A DNA stretch of 64,000 nucleotides from Colletotrichum lupini (GCF_023278565.1 NC_064676.1:2480001-2544000), one strand, 5' to 3'; shown: positions 1 to 11,298, numbered from the stretch's first letter. Program-made: numbers and translations. The notes: a model not told the origin generated them from the letters alone.

Positions 1-1677
1 ACTGTCGACAACGGACGAGGAAAAAGCCGGATCAGTCTCTTCAAACATCGGCACGAGGTCGCATCTGGGCTTACTAGCTCAGTAGCACAGGAGCTTATCG
101 GCTACAAGGACCGCGCCATATTCAATTATTCGCAAGATCACGTTGAGTCGTGGATTGATATACACGACAGTGCTGAGAATGGTCGCTTGGTTTTTGTTTC
201 TGATTCCGCCGGCCATCCCCGTTACCGCCGGACCATTCTCCGCGGTTTGTTCGGCTGGGCTCCACAGTGGACTATTCTCTGTCTGGCGGCAGACGATACT
301 GACGCGAGTTCGACAAAAGACGGAGCGAGTTCTACCGCCAATGACGTCCTTGGAGTCGCAGGGGCTGGCGTTGATCTTGCCAAAGCTCATCTCGAGTTAT
401 GCCTAAAACTGAAGACTCCGCTGGCTATTGTCATCACAAAAATGGACCTTGCGACCAAAGCTAGTCTGCATCGAATTCTTGGACAGCTCTTGACACACAT
501 CAAAGCAGCTGGCAGAGTCCCCAAGATCCTCCAACCAGCTCAAGGCAGTGTTCAGGAATGGACAGCTGTTCCTTCAGCAGATCTCGACAAGGTGAAGGCT
601 GTCACCACAGAGATGGATCGGGATGGGGACCTCCTCAAATTCGTTCCAATAATACTTACCAGTGCTGTCAGCGGTGCTGGTATTGGGATGACACATGCCC
701 TCTTGGAGAGCCTCCCCCTGCCACCAGTCCCTACTGCCAACGACTACGTCGGGATGGCATTGAATCCCGAACAGCCGTCGTGCTTGTTCCACATTGACGA
801 CACTTTTAGCCTTCCAGCGTCCTACGCTTCTCTTGCTGAGAATCCCGATCAGAATGACATGGGAACGGTTGTATCCGGATACCTACGTTTTGGCCAGCTT
901 TCGGTCGGAGACAGCATCATTGTTGGACCATTCCCTTCCGGCGAGGACGACTTCAAAGGCATGACACCGGAGGACCGGGCCTCTCCTGGCAATTATGGGC
1001 TGTCAATATCTCACCCATCGTCGGCAGAACTTGCCAAGATTGCAATTCGCAATACAGTGGCAGCCTCCACAATCCAAGGAGAATGGCACAAAGCCAAAAT
1101 TGTCAGCATACGTAATTTACGGCTCCCCGTGAACACACTTGAAGCTGGTCAAGTCGGCACCATTGGAATCGTGCTGGAAATGCCCCAAGAGAAATCGGCA
1201 GAAGCGGCTTTCGAGACACCGTTGGCAGCTCCTCGAATCCGGAAAGGCATGGTCCTGGCCATTCCATCCAAACATATGGCGGACACCGGCATGTCCCTCC
1301 AAGCAGCTAGTGGACTTACGGTGTCATTCAGAGACCCCAACACTGCATCGCTGGCGTATGGGTCTCTTGTTAATGTTTACGTCGGTAGCGTTCGGGCGGC
1401 GGCCCGAGTCAAGGGTGTTTCCAGACTTGCCTCAAGAAACGGCTCGAACAAAGTCAAGCCCGAAGAGACTGAAGATATCTTCGACATAAACGAACATGAC
1501 GAATCAGCCCCTACATATGATCTTGAGTTCTCGGGCGGCGTTCAGGTTACATTGGAGCTGCTAACCAGTCGAGAATGGGTCGAAATGGGCTCTCAAATCC
1601 TTGTGCTCGAGGGAGGCCGCAATGATAGATCTGGTCTAGAGGGCTTCATGGGAACTGTTGTCGAGATTGTGGACTGA
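1..1677 (+). CDS. GTPBP1/GTPBP2-type GTP-binding protein (5' end outside window)
   Basis: The reading frame is open from base 1 to the TGA at 1675-1677, so the N-terminus and the P-loop (G1) lie upstream of the window. The visible part starts in the G domain. A TSS switch-I stretch follows an RHEVASG sequence. The G3 motif is DSAGHPRY (about 202-225), in place of the DxAGHExY of EF-Tu-like GTPases. The G4 motif is TKMD (436-447). After it come EF-Tu domain II-like and domain III-like beta-barrels. The order and the DNGRGKSR lead-in match the GTPBP1/GTPBP2 branch of translational GTPases. Animal GTPBP1/2 act in ribosome rescue and mRNA turnover; that role in this fungus is inferred. No intron is needed in the visible part. 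Family assignment is fairly secure; the exact subfamily is less so. Confidence 0.85.
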   Translation, partial: TVDNGRGKSRISLFKHRHEVASGLTSSVAQELIGYKDRAIFNYSQDHVESWIDIHDSAENGRLVFVSDSAGHPRYRRTILRGLFGWAPQWTILCLAADDTDASSTKDGASSTANDVLGVAGAGVDLAKAHLELCLKLKTPLAIVITKMDLATKASLHRILGQLLTHIKAAGRVPKILQPAQGSVQEWTAVPSADLDKVKAVTTEMDRDGDLLKFVPIILTSAVSGAGIGMTHALLESLPLPPVPTANDYVGMALNPEQPSCLFHIDDTFSLPASYASLAENPDQNDMGTVVSGYLRFGQLSVGDSIIVGPFPSGEDDFKGMTPEDRASPGNYGLSISHPSSAELAKIAIRNTVAASTIQGEWHKAKIVSIRNLRLPVNTLEAGQVGTIGIVLEMPQEKSAEAAFETPLAAPRIRKGMVLAIPSKHMADTGMSLQAASGLTVSFRDPNTASLAYGSLVNVYVGSVRAAARVKGVSRLASRNGSNKVKPEETEDIFDINEHDESAPTYDLEFSGGVQVTLELLTSREWVEMGSQILVLEGGRNDRSGLEGFMGTVVEIVD

Positions 1678-1913
1678 TTTTGCTTCTTGCGTTTTGCGTT
1701 TGCGTTTTGCGTGGGAATTTTGTTTTGATCAGACTTTATAGCGGCGTTGTTGAGCATGTTGCCACATCCTTCACTTATAGGTATCGTTATACCAGCGTTG
1801 TCATGTTCATTTTCAGATTATGGTTCTGCCATGATGTATACCTGCGACTAGACCCATATGCTGGTTCCCCAACGCCTGACGCCAGAAATGCCCCCTTGAC
1901 TATCCGTATTTTA

Positions 1914-2344
1914 TTATGCCCTCACCAAACCGTAGAACAAAGTCCAGGTGAGAATGAAACCTGAAAGACCTCCGAGCAGCCCACTCGTCCAGAAGTCGAA
2001 CGGCCCCTTGAAGTAACGGCTCGTGCTGAGGAATGGGAAACCTGCTGATGTCGATTCGGGAGCGATGCGCAGGACGTAGAACAAGGCGGCGGTGATGAAA
2101 GAGAAGACGAGGTAGAAGAGGAAGCCGCTGTACGATTCGAGACCGAGGATGCCGGCTGCGACACCAAAGAGGGATGCTGAAAGACTCTGCAAGTTTGATA
2201 GGGTCTGCAGAGGGCGCGATGTGGTTAGCGACAAAGATTACGTCGGCCATTGAGGCCAGCTTCAGGGACCTATCCCACCTTGGTGTTGTGCATCACGGAT
2301 TCCTGCACAATGGGGGAGATTTGGTAGTCGCGTTCCGACGGCAT
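1914..2344 (-). CDS. EMC6: ER membrane protein complex subunit 6 (EMC6)
   Basis: Two exons on the minus strand: 2344-2279 and 2204-1914, giving 118 residues. Exon 1 encodes MPSERDYQISPIVQES and ends at an AAG codon; exon 2 resumes with TLSNLQSLSASLFG in phase 0. The C-terminal part has the EMC6 layout: a GxxAGILGL helix, a second hydrophobic helix (FYLVFSFITAALFYVL), a YFKGPFDFWTSGL loop and a last helix ending WTLFYGLV. EMC6 is a core membrane subunit of the EMC insertase, which places transmembrane helices in the ER membrane. The length fits the family (about 110-120). The inferred donor is GTGGGA, which is not the consensus, but the acceptor CTGCAG and the frame are good. It lies tail to tail with the GTPase gene. 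Confidence 0.87.
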
Positions 2345-3311
2345 CGTGGCGGTGTTGCTGGTATGGGGTGCACGTTTATCAGGTCGCCGGAGAGCTCGTG
2401 TCTTATCAGGGGGCAACGGAAGACCTTGGGTCTCGCGGTCGTATCTTTTCCGTCGGCGATGCACTTCGTGTTTGGGGGATCTACCTTAGGTAGTGGTGTC
2501 TGTTCTGTTCATTGAGCTCTTCCGTCACAAAGCGGGCCACGGATTAGGTAATGCCAGCTTCCAATCGAATAAGGTATGGTCCGTTGGGGTTTTGGCAGGT
2601 CACTGGCTCACTATGATTCCTTACCTAATCCCGCGAAGGAAAGTTGGAGATCGGTTCACGGTATGATAATTTTCCAGACTCCCTACCTACCTGCCTATCC
2701 AATCTTGCGTTAGTGTCCCCAGATCGGTGGGTGGAGAGTCATGTCGGTCTCGGCTCCGCCCCGTGTCGTCCCATCCAATGTACCAAAATAAAAAATATGC
2801 AAATAATAATCCCCAGGTACGCAATACGTGATGCACAAGCCACATTCTCGGTGCGCAAAACCTCACCGCGACACCGTTAGAACGCTCCGTTAGCTGGGGC
2901 AGATCATATGCAACCACCCCACCGAGGTTCCGACTTTGTACCCCTAGCACCTTAATCGGTTACAGGGGTCCAGTTTCCTTCCCCATTCGCGAGCGGGCTG
3001 GTCACTCTCGGGTCGGCGCTTTGAGCGAACTCTCCCTTCCCCCCTGGTGAGCCCTCCGCAATCACAATACGTATCCGTACTCCGTACATACAATCCGTAT
3101 ATATCCCCCGAAGCACCGTCTGCCTACTAGAGAGCAGCGTTTGCTCATATTTTGCCTTTCCCTTGAGTCTTTTAAATATTAGTCGACCAAAACATCTCAC
3201 CACCCCTCAAACCGTTCACGATCCCACTACGCAGCGGCCAACGCGACGACTTGGGGCGACAGATGGCCGTGCTGCTTGCAGGTGCCTCCTCGATACTTGC
3301 CAGGTCGCTAG
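2345..3311. other. Divergent intergenic region between EMC6 and the vezatin-like gene
   Basis: About 970 bases with no supportable gene; it must carry the promoters of both divergent genes. It contains one copy of the TACTCCGTA motif at 3078-3086 inside a run of related GTATCCGTA repeats (about 3071-3100), and short CTACCTACCTGCC-type repeats near 2683-2698. Confidence 0.6.
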
Positions 3312-5403
3312 ATGGAGCCTGTTGTGTTTGACCAGTCGCCGCTCGCAGAGTATCTTCGTGGTGAGTGCAACTTCCTCATAGGCGAACACCCGTCATGCCA
3401 TTGAGCTCGCCCACTGATAATCTGCGCGCATGCTGTAGACGAAGGCGAAGAGGAGCAGGCAGGATGGGCGCACGACGATCCAACCTACGATGTGTCGCCT
3501 CCTTCGAGCCCTGAGTTCGCGCCGACAGGTCGGCCGATGGTTAGGTCGAGATTCCGCAATAATCCCCTCAGAGTCGACATACCTACCAAAGCGGCCTCCG
3601 ACAAGTCTTACAGACTCAGCTATTCGGTGCGCATTGTAAATCCCCTATCTGTTGGCACATGGGGAAATTACTGATGTGTGTCCTTTCCAGACCGCGGTAG
3701 CATCCAGGATTGACCGAGCCGACAACTCCAAATTCCTTGAGCAATTTCGCTATACTATTATCGCGTCCCAGCTATTGAGTGGGCACTCCATATTATCCCA
3801 GAACCATGCATCATCCCGGTCCGCCGATATGGCCATTGACGGAAACCCGGCCGACAAGTTGCTGGATTCAACGAGCGCGGTCGTCGTCGTTCTAGGGGCA
3901 TTGGCTCTCGTCGTCTCGATCAACTGGCTTGCAGGAACAGGGCCATTGAGCAAACGGCGCACTTTCGTCATTCTGTTGGTTTTTGTGATCGCTGCAGGGA
4001 TCGCCCATGTGTTTATGCGTAGACAATGGCTGAGGTACAGACGGCTCCAAGCACTGTCAGAGGTCACTGCATTTGTTTCAAACTCTCAGGAATTCGACAG
4101 CGCGACTGGCGCAGCGATTGCTCTGGTGCAAGAGGTGGAACTTGTTTCCAGAGGTTACCGTCTGTAAGTTCAATTTCTCCTCTGGCCCAGTAGCTGGCGA
4201 GAAAGTCCGTGATGCGCTGACACAAACTTTAGGAGTGCGCCTCTTCCGCCCATCAGCCGCATAGAGGATCGCTCACAGACTCGCAAGTGCGTGCGGCTCC
4301 GCAGGGCTCTGAGGGCGTGCTTCGCGGATGTCATTCCCGCATACGATCAGACCGTGGCGGTAGTGAAAGGGTTCTCGGAACAACTCGACCTCGAGAAGTA
4401 CTACGACATTTACGATATCAGCGATTTCGACATGTCCGATGCCCAGCAAGGCTTCAAGGAGGATGAGTTTGAGGACACCGAGTCTTTGAGGACGCTCAAG
4501 ATCCTCGCCGCACGGTTTCACACCATCCGGAAGATGTTCTTGTGTGCATTGTTGGCCCTGGACGCGAGCGGTGAGAGCGACGACCTCTTGAAATGGACTA
4601 CCACAGTAGAAGCGGTGCGCACTCTCAATACGGTCACCCAGAGGGCATTCGACAACCTGAAAAGACTTCTGAGCGATGAGGAGTGTAAGTGATCTTTTTA
4701 TCTCACTATAAGGCGTGTTGACTAACGTTCGCAAGCATTCCCACCACCGCCAACTCCAAAGATGCCATTAACACCTGGTCGTGAGAGATGGAGATCACAA
4801 TTACGGAAACTGAACTCTTTGTCCAGCGGTATTCGCGGCTTACAGGCTAAATTGACGCTGTTAAGGGAGGAGTCTGACAGAAGCCTCAATGAGTCTGACG
4901 ACATTTCCGAGCTCGGATCCAACCTCATGTCACAGTATGAGTCCATAGGAGCTGACCTGAAGATACTGATGCAGGCCTGGGAGGAAGGCAAAGCGGCACT
5001 CGCTCTGGGTATCGACCGGAACGAAAAGCGACTTTCTTCCATGAGCACACTGCTGTCTCCGACCAGCTCTCTCAGTGGGCTCACGACAGTTGATGAAGGA
5101 GGCGGAGCAGCCGAAGCCCTCAAAGCTTTGAACGGAGAGTCCCCCTCAAGCTTAGACTTTAGCAGCACAGGAGAGCCCGACACGGAGGAGATATTTGAGG
5201 CGGTCGCTAAGCCGTTCCGGCCCCGCAGCTTATTGACGAGAGACGAGCGCATCGTCAAGATGAGAGAAGACCGGGAGAAACGAGAGATCGCCAAAGAAAA
5301 GGCGGATGCCAACAGAGGCATGCTCAAGGAACTTGAGATGGTCATCAACCTCCGGCCCCGCCCACGAACCGGGACGAATCCATCACGCATTGTTTCGATG
5401 TGA
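3312..5403 (+). CDS. Vezatin-like integral membrane protein (myosin-binding, Inp2-related)
   Basis: Five exons: 3312-3360, 3439-3626, 3691-4163, 4233-4684 and 4736-5403 (TGA), giving 609 residues. All junctions are GT-AG and phases agree. After a disordered acidic N-terminus there are two adjacent hydrophobic helices (about 141-159 and 170-187). They are followed by QEVELVSRGYRL (about 226-237) and the sequence LSAPLPPISRIE, the hallmark of the vezatin/fungal myosin-binding family. The C-terminal half is helical and charged, with a predicted coiled coil near the end (EDREKREIAKEK). The family includes animal vezatin (adherens junctions, myosin VIIa) and yeast Inp2, the peroxisomal receptor for Myo2. 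In plant-pathogenic fungi vezatin-like proteins have been linked to growth and virulence. A role in organelle or membrane attachment to myosin is inferred. Start chosen because MEPVVFDQSPLAEYLR splices in phase. Confidence 0.82.
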
Positions 5404-6491
5404 TGAGGACATGACATTTGATGACGGACATGGCGTTCTGGTGCAACGATTCAGCTAATCACAGTCATTTGAATCTTCGTTTTCCTTTTCTGTTCTTGGT
5501 TTCTGATACATAATCTCTGCAAACACATTCGCACTTAGGATGCATATAGAAGGGGATTTCAGGGAATCCGGATGGGAGGTATCGATCGCTTCCAGTTGAC
5601 CCATTTGTATTGTATAATGGCACTCATGCCCAGCATGACATCTGGTGCAGGCTCAGAGATCGGGCCAGATAATCTCTGGAGACTACTTTAAGTACTACAA
5701 GCAAAAAAAGTTAGTATCTACTAGGGAACTAAAAGCGAGAGAAATCAATAGCCCTATGGTTTGATCTGTACTTTGTTTTGTTTACATCTTCACCAGCCAC
5801 ACAGGGTTGCAACAACTCCAGTGTTTTGTGCCGTTTTCATTGCTTATATCCAACGGTTGCCATCCGGAGCTTGAACAAAGAAGCCCGGTCGTCAGGGAGA
5901 AGAAAGGGGGAGCCACAATTCAGGGGCTTGGAGCATCAACGTACACCCCTGGCGAAGTGGAGAGAGCTCGGTGAGCCCGGGCCAGCTGCTATCTCAGGAG
6001 GGCAAAATGCGCCTGGCAGGCTGCTCGCTTGTCCTTCCAAGGATACGTAGGTGAACGGTGCACGAGCCATCCGTCAGCGATCAAAGACGGAGCGGACGCT
6101 GGCTGGCGTGCCTGTGAGTGAGTGTTCCTGCCCCCCCCCCCCGCGCGTTGTTGGCGTTGAGCCCTATTTAACGCTTGACGCGTCGTTCCCTCGCCAGCCC
6201 ACTACGACGCGCGACCGTGTTTGCCCATTAAAGTGCTTTCCGCGACAAGACCTTCCACCCTTCATCAACCCCTCAACCACAGACTTGACGATCTCAACTT
6301 TCACAACAGCTCACCATCACCTCTGTGCCTTCCCTTCCGCTTCCTTGATACCCGAAGATACCCCTCTGCTCTTATTCTTTTCACAAACATATAATCAGCC
6401 AGTACGTCGTACCATCCGCACTATTTTTTTTCTTTCTTCCACGATCCTCCCAGTTTTCGATCCAAGTGCATGACGCTGACATTTCGCAGAG
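5404..6491. other. Vezatin 3' flank and PCNA promoter/leader
   Basis: About 1.1 kb without a supportable gene. The second half is the PCNA upstream region: a 12-base C run (6131-6142), an MCB palindrome (6177-6184), and a pyrimidine-rich stretch (about 6240-6480) typical of fungal leaders. Confidence 0.6.
6177..6184. promoter_or_regulatory. MCB-type element upstream of PCNA
   Basis: Palindrome GACGCGTC containing the perfect MluI cell-cycle box ACGCGT (6178-6183), about 310 bases upstream of the PCNA start codon. In yeasts MBF binds this core to drive G1/S transcription of replication genes, PCNA included. Activity here is inferred from sequence and gene identity. Confidence 0.55.
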
Positions 6492-7463
6492 ATGTTGGAA
6501 GCCAGACTCGACCAGGCCGATATCCTGAAGAAGGTAATTCTTTCCTAGCTTGGTTTGATAGCCATGGCTGCTGGTTCTGTGACTAACCTGCCCAGGTTGT
6601 CGACGCCATCAAGGATCTCGTTCAGGACTGCAACTTCGACTGCAATGACTCCGGCATCATGCTTCAGGCCATGGACAACTCCCACGTTGCTTTGGTCTCC
6701 ATGGCTCTCAAGGCCGAGGCTTTTTGTCCCTTCCGCTGCGACCGCAACATTGCGCTCGGCGTCAACCTTGGCTCCTTGACCAAGGTCCTCCGCGCCGCCC
6801 AAGGCGACGACATCCTGACGCTCAAGGCTGAGGATGCCCCCGACAGCCTGAACATCCTCTTCGAGAGCTCAGCCAACGACCGTATCAGCGAGTACGACCT
6901 CAAGTTGATGGACATTGACCAGGAGCACCTGGGTATTCCCGAGACGGACTACGCCTCCACTATCACCATGCCGAGCAGCGAGTTCAGACGCATCTGCGCG
7001 GACTTGATCGCAATGAGCGAGTCGGGTAGGCAGCGCTGTCCCTTCTAAACACTTTTTTGAAAATACAAATTCTAACTTGCTGCCGCGTACAGTTACGATC
7101 GACGCGAGCAAGGACGGTGTCAAATTCGCTGCCAGCGGTGACATTGGCAATGGATCCGTCACCCTGCGAAGCCACACCAACGTGGACAAGCCCGAAAACA
7201 ACGTCGAAATTGAGCTCTCTGAGCCCGTCTCCCTGACCTTCTCTCTCAAGTACCTCGTCAACTTCTGCAAGGCCGCCGCAATTTCCAAGCAAGTCAAGAT
7301 CTGCCTCTCGAACGAGGTACCGCTGCTTGTCGAGTACGCTCTGTCGGGCTCCAGCTACCTGCGCTTCTACCTGGCGCCGAAGGTAAGTCTAGTCTCTTGC
7401 ATGACACTCAACACCATCAAGACAAAAAGCTAACGTGCATCCTAGATTGGTGACGAGGAGTAA
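6492..7463 (+). CDS. PCNA: Proliferating cell nuclear antigen (DNA sliding clamp)
   Basis: Four exons: 6492-6533, 6596-7025, 7093-7382 and 7446-7463 (TAA), giving 259 residues, the expected PCNA length. The N-terminus [14 protein letters not shown], the loop near [26 protein letters not shown] before the interdomain region, and the C-terminus [14 protein letters not shown] are all diagnostic. PCNA is the homotrimeric ring that tethers replicative polymerases and recruits PIP-box proteins in replication and repair. The last coding exon is only 18 nt (IGDEE plus stop). The upstream MCB element fits S-phase expression. Identity is secure. Confidence 0.97.
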
Positions 7464-8415
7464 ATCGGCGATTAACGACGGAATGAAGTTGATATTGCTG
7501 GCGTTGTACGGGATCATGGACGGGGCAAAGGGCCTGTCCTTTTTCACTCTGGATTGAGTTTTGCATGTTCTAGAGAAGATACGCAATACGTTGGTGAAGG
7601 AAGAGCAAAAAGCACTTTTTGGGACCACGAAAGATAATGAAATAACTGTTTCCGCCTACCTTACATATGAGACCATGGGTCCATGACTTTGATACCTAGT
7701 GTGCTCGCCATTCATCGAGTCCAGTCCTTTACTGGATTCTCTCAATTGAAAGAGTGCGCCAGCTGAGAGCAGCTGCAATGAGGCGAGCTAGCTACCTTGC
7801 CGTCAGAGCTTTCCAATCTCGGGCTAGTGCGGGGTTCTTCGATGCGCCCTTTGGTTTTTTTGGCGGGGTCGATTTTTTCCCTGGAAATGTCACATCGGGC
7901 TGGGCGGTCATCGGCCGTCGCAACGTCAGAGTCAGAGCAAGAGCCACTGCCAGAGCGGGAATTGCGAAGCTAACCAAGTGGAAGAACCTGGAACCGCATT
8001 ACACCCGTTTGGATCCTTTCTAATCTCACTTAGTCACTCCCATCTATTACCTCTCTCTCTTGTCTTCACACGAGACCAAGAGATATCTCCGGAATAGATA
8101 GACATCCGGGTAATTGCGCCAATACAGGACCTCTCACTTTGCCCAGATTTTTGTTTCACAACGCATCGAGTTTGTTTGTCTTATTTCCGCACCATTCTTC
8201 AACGCAACACTCCTTCTCATTGTCCAGCAACTGTAATCGTTCCGCGCATCGGCATCTTTCCCGATAAAGCATCCCGCCGATAACCGACTTTTGAGATCTG
8301 AGAAACTACATACACACGCCTTCAGTAAAACATACCTACAGTATACCATAACCACGCATTTTGAGCAAGCAATAAAGTGTTGTTCCTGAGACGTCACAAG
8401 TCTCGCAACAGGATC
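7464..8415. other. Intergenic region PCNA to pyridoxal kinase
   Basis: About 950 bases. Small open frames occur on both strands at 7754-8023, but none has an ATG plus splice signals that make a convincing gene. The last 300 bases are the pyridoxal kinase upstream region. Confidence 0.5.
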
Positions 8416-9982
8416 ATGACGGTGGAACTCCCGATCCCCGATACACGCGTCCTGGCCGTCGCCAGTCATGTAAGGCTTTTTCTCTGAGCTCTCACAACCT
8501 CGACCGAGATGTGTGACTGACGGTCCGATACAGGTTGTGTCCGGGTGAGTTTGTGTCGCGCCCTTTCACATACGCCCCATGTGCGCTAGGCGTTTCGATA
8601 AGCAGAGTGTTGGACCGCGGGTCTGACAGCCTCTCGCAGAAATGTAGGAAACAAAATCGCCGTCTTCACACTGCAGTCCCTTGGCTGCGATGTCGCGGCT
8701 CTCAACACCGTCCAGTTCAGTATGGCCTCCTCCTTCCACTCTCTCCTCCCTCTCTCCATGACTGACTTCCCTTCCCTTCCTCCCCATTATCATAGGTATT
8801 ACTTTGCTAACACACACTCTCTCAAAAAACGATAGGCAATCACACAGGCTACAGACAATGGAAGGGGACAAGGGTGTCCGCCCAGGAGATCCGGGACCTC
8901 TTTGAGGGGCTCAAGCAGTCGTACCTAGACGACTTTGACATGATGCTCTCGGGCTACATCCCCGGCGCCGAGGCCGTCGTGGCCGTCGGCGATATCGCAA
9001 AGGAGCTCAAGCGGAAGCAGGCCGCCGCGGGGACGCCGGGCGGCTTCTTCTGGGTCCTGGACCCCGTCATGGGCGACAACGGGAAGCTGTACGTCGCCGA
9101 GGAGGTCGTGCCCGCGTATCAGAGCCTCGTCGAGCACGCCGACTTGATTCTCCCCAACCAATTTGAGGCCGAGTATGTTTTCTATCCTCTCTTTGTCTCC
9201 TTTCCCCCCTCCCCTTCTTGTGTAAATGGTCAGATATCCACAGCACCTCGGCGTCTTTTCCTTCCCCCCCCCCCCGGTGAAAGAACCCTCATATGAAGAA
9301 GGAAACGTCAAACCCCTCTTTCACACGCACAACAGAGACCACAAGACAAAAAAGACTGACGAACGGGAAAACACCAAGGCTCCTCTCGGGCGTCAAAATC
9401 ACCGACATGCAGACGCTCCAAACCGCCATCCGCGCCCTGCACACAAAGTACCGCATCCCCCACGTCGTAATCACCTCCGTCTCCCTCGCCTCGCCTGACC
9501 ACCCGCCCTCCCACCTCTCCGTCGTCGGCTCCAGCATGTCGCCCTCCACCGGCGAGCCGCGCCTCTTCAAGATTGTCTTCCCCGCCATCGACGCCTACTT
9601 CTCCGGCACGGGCGACATGTTTGCCGCCCTCATGACGGTGCGCATGCGCGAGGCCGTCATCGCTGCCAGCGCCAACAGCGAGGACCAGCAGCAGCTCAAG
9701 GACCGCGAATCCTGGCTCAGCGGCGACGAGGTCGACGCGCTGGACCTGCCCCTCGCCAAGGCGGCGGAGATGGTGCTGGCGAGCATGCACGAGGTCCTCA
9801 CGCAGACGGCGCGCGGGATGCAGGAGGTCGTCGCGGCCGCTGGCGGGGACGCCTTGGCGGAGACGGAGGAAGGGAGGACGAAGCTTCACCTGCTCAAGAG
9901 CAAGAGCGCCGAGCTGAAGCTCGTGAGGAACCTTGCGAGCTTGCGGGAGCCGACTGTGGAGTTGAGAGCGAGAAGGTTGTAG
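8416..9982 (+). CDS. Pyridoxal kinase (PdxK/BUD16 family)
   Basis: Five exons: 8416-8469, 8534-8544 (only 11 nt), 8640-8719, 8836-9172 and 9379-9982 (TAG), giving 361 residues. All phases agree. Features: SHVVSGNVGNKIAVFTLQSLG at the N-terminus (the substrate-binding start of pyridoxal kinases), VQFSNHTGY, VLDPVMGDNGKLYV, ILPNQFEAELLSG, and the GTGDMF motif with the catalytic Asp near the C-terminus. The enzyme phosphorylates pyridoxal, pyridoxine and pyridoxamine with ATP in the vitamin B6 salvage pathway and acts in the cytosol. It belongs to the ribokinase superfamily. Intron 4 (9173-9378) is long for this gene and contains a 12-base C run. The C-terminus is a charged extension of about 60 residues beyond the core. 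Confidence 0.93.
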
Positions 9983-10417
9983 AGGGTGCTCCCCTTGGAC
10001 GATAGGGGTCAGAGAGTCAGGGGTTTGGAGGGGACCGGGGGGGGGGGGGGGCGTGGTTCGAAATCTTTACGACGGGGAAGAGAGAGAGAAAGACCTATAG
10101 AGGCGTGTTTGGTTTTGGAAAGGCGCTTTTGTGTGGTGTTCCTTTGCTGGTTCATAGATTTGAAAGTAAGCGTGCTTGGGTAGATAAATGTCACCTGCAT
10201 GTAGAGACGGCCTGTGGATCAGGACTAGAAAAAGGCACATCGTGGTGGTCGTAGCATTTGTCATTATTCGTCCATTTCCAGTTCTATAAGAAATCCATAA
10301 CTTTTGTATCGTTCCCATGGTGATGTGATGGCATCGGTTGGTTCATCCCCGTGAGCTCAATGTCTTGTAAGCCATAGCGCGAGGCCTCCCTATCGAACCT
10401 ACCAAACGCTACCGTAT
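9983..10417. other. Convergent spacer, pyridoxal kinase / dUTPase
   Basis: About 435 bases between two convergent genes. It holds a 15-base G run (10037-10051); no gene is seen. Confidence 0.5.
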
Positions 10418-11071
10418 CTACTGCGCAAGAGAAACGCCGGTGCTGCCGAACCCGCCAGCGCCGCGCACGCTCTCCTCGAGCTCGGCGACCTCAACGACCT
10501 CGGGAGTGAAGATGCGCTCGATGATGAGCTGGGCGATGCGGTCGCCCTCAGCGACCTCAAAATCGGTGTCGGCGTGGTTGAAGAGGAGGACCTTGACCTG
10601 GCCGCGGTAGTCGGCGTCGATGACGCCGGCGCCGGTGTCGATGAAGTTCTTGGAGGCGAGGCCAGAGCGGGGAGCAACGCGGCCGTCTATAGTGTACGAG
10701 AAAGTGTGGTCAGTATATCGCCATGACTACAAGTGCCAAGAAGGGGGAAGCTCTTGAGGAGCTAGCTGTCAACAGGAGAGGTCTCAACACATACAGGTGC
10801 CAGCGGGGACAGAGATGGCAATGTCGGTGTCGACCATGGCCTTGCCGCGGGCCGGGATGGTGGTGACCTTTGCTGCGTAGAGGTCGTAGCCGGCGGCGAA
10901 CAAGCTGCCGCGGGTCGGCAGGCGAGCCTTGTCGGAGAGCTTCTTGATCTGAAGAGGTGGGCAGGGCTCCATGGCGGCGGGGACGGGGGCGTCGTTGGAG
11001 GAGGTCTTGACTCGCTTGGCGGGAGGATCGGACTGCTGCTGTTGTGCGGCGACGGGTTCAGAAGAGGTCAT
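10418..11071 (-). CDS. DUT1: Deoxyuridine 5'-triphosphate nucleotidohydrolase (dUTPase)
   Basis: Two exons on the minus strand: 11071-10795 and 10686-10418 (TAG), giving 181 residues. All five trimeric dUTPase motifs are present: [10 protein letters not shown] (about 59-67), [12 protein letters not shown] (94-103), [14 protein letters not shown] (111-121, with the catalytic Asp), [10 protein letters not shown] (140-147) and [10 protein letters not shown] (168-176). It hydrolyses dUTP to dUMP and PPi, keeping uracil out of DNA and feeding thymidylate synthesis. A 35-residue N-terminal extension with a basic patch (AKRVK) could be a nuclear localisation signal. An MCB palindrome lies upstream, as for PCNA. 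Identity is secure. Confidence 0.96.
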
Positions 11072-11290
11072 TTTGGGTTGAGAGAAACGTTAGGGGATGT
11101 AAAGACTACAGAGTAGAGTTTACCTTTTCGCCGTTTGAATTCTGGGCTAGAGCAAAGTGGGGAGTCGAATGCTGAGCGAGAGTCTACTCCTTTGAATCGA
11201 CAAGCTAGGTGCCTGCTCTGCTGGAGTTTTCCACTGCCGGGTTGTCAGTGGACACTCTCCCACCGTCTGCACTCTGGCGGTGTCGCGCGA

Positions 11291-11298
11291 GACGCGTC
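11291..11298. promoter_or_regulatory. MCB-type element upstream of DUT1
   Basis: Palindrome GACGCGTC with the MCB core ACGCGT (11292-11297), about 220 bases upstream of the DUT1 ATG (minus strand). It is the same 8-mer as in the PCNA promoter; DUT1 is a classic MBF target in yeasts. Function is inferred. Confidence 0.55.

Noticed and set aside
4722..5417. 231-codon minus frame opposite the last vezatin exon
   Set aside because: Antisense shadow; the plus strand has phase-consistent exons and the vezatin signature.
7754..8023. Small frames on both strands, one with an apparent N-terminal hydrophobic helix (minus 7792-7977)
   Set aside because: The minus frame has no upstream ATG before a stop; the plus frame is Arg/Ala-rich with no supporting signal.
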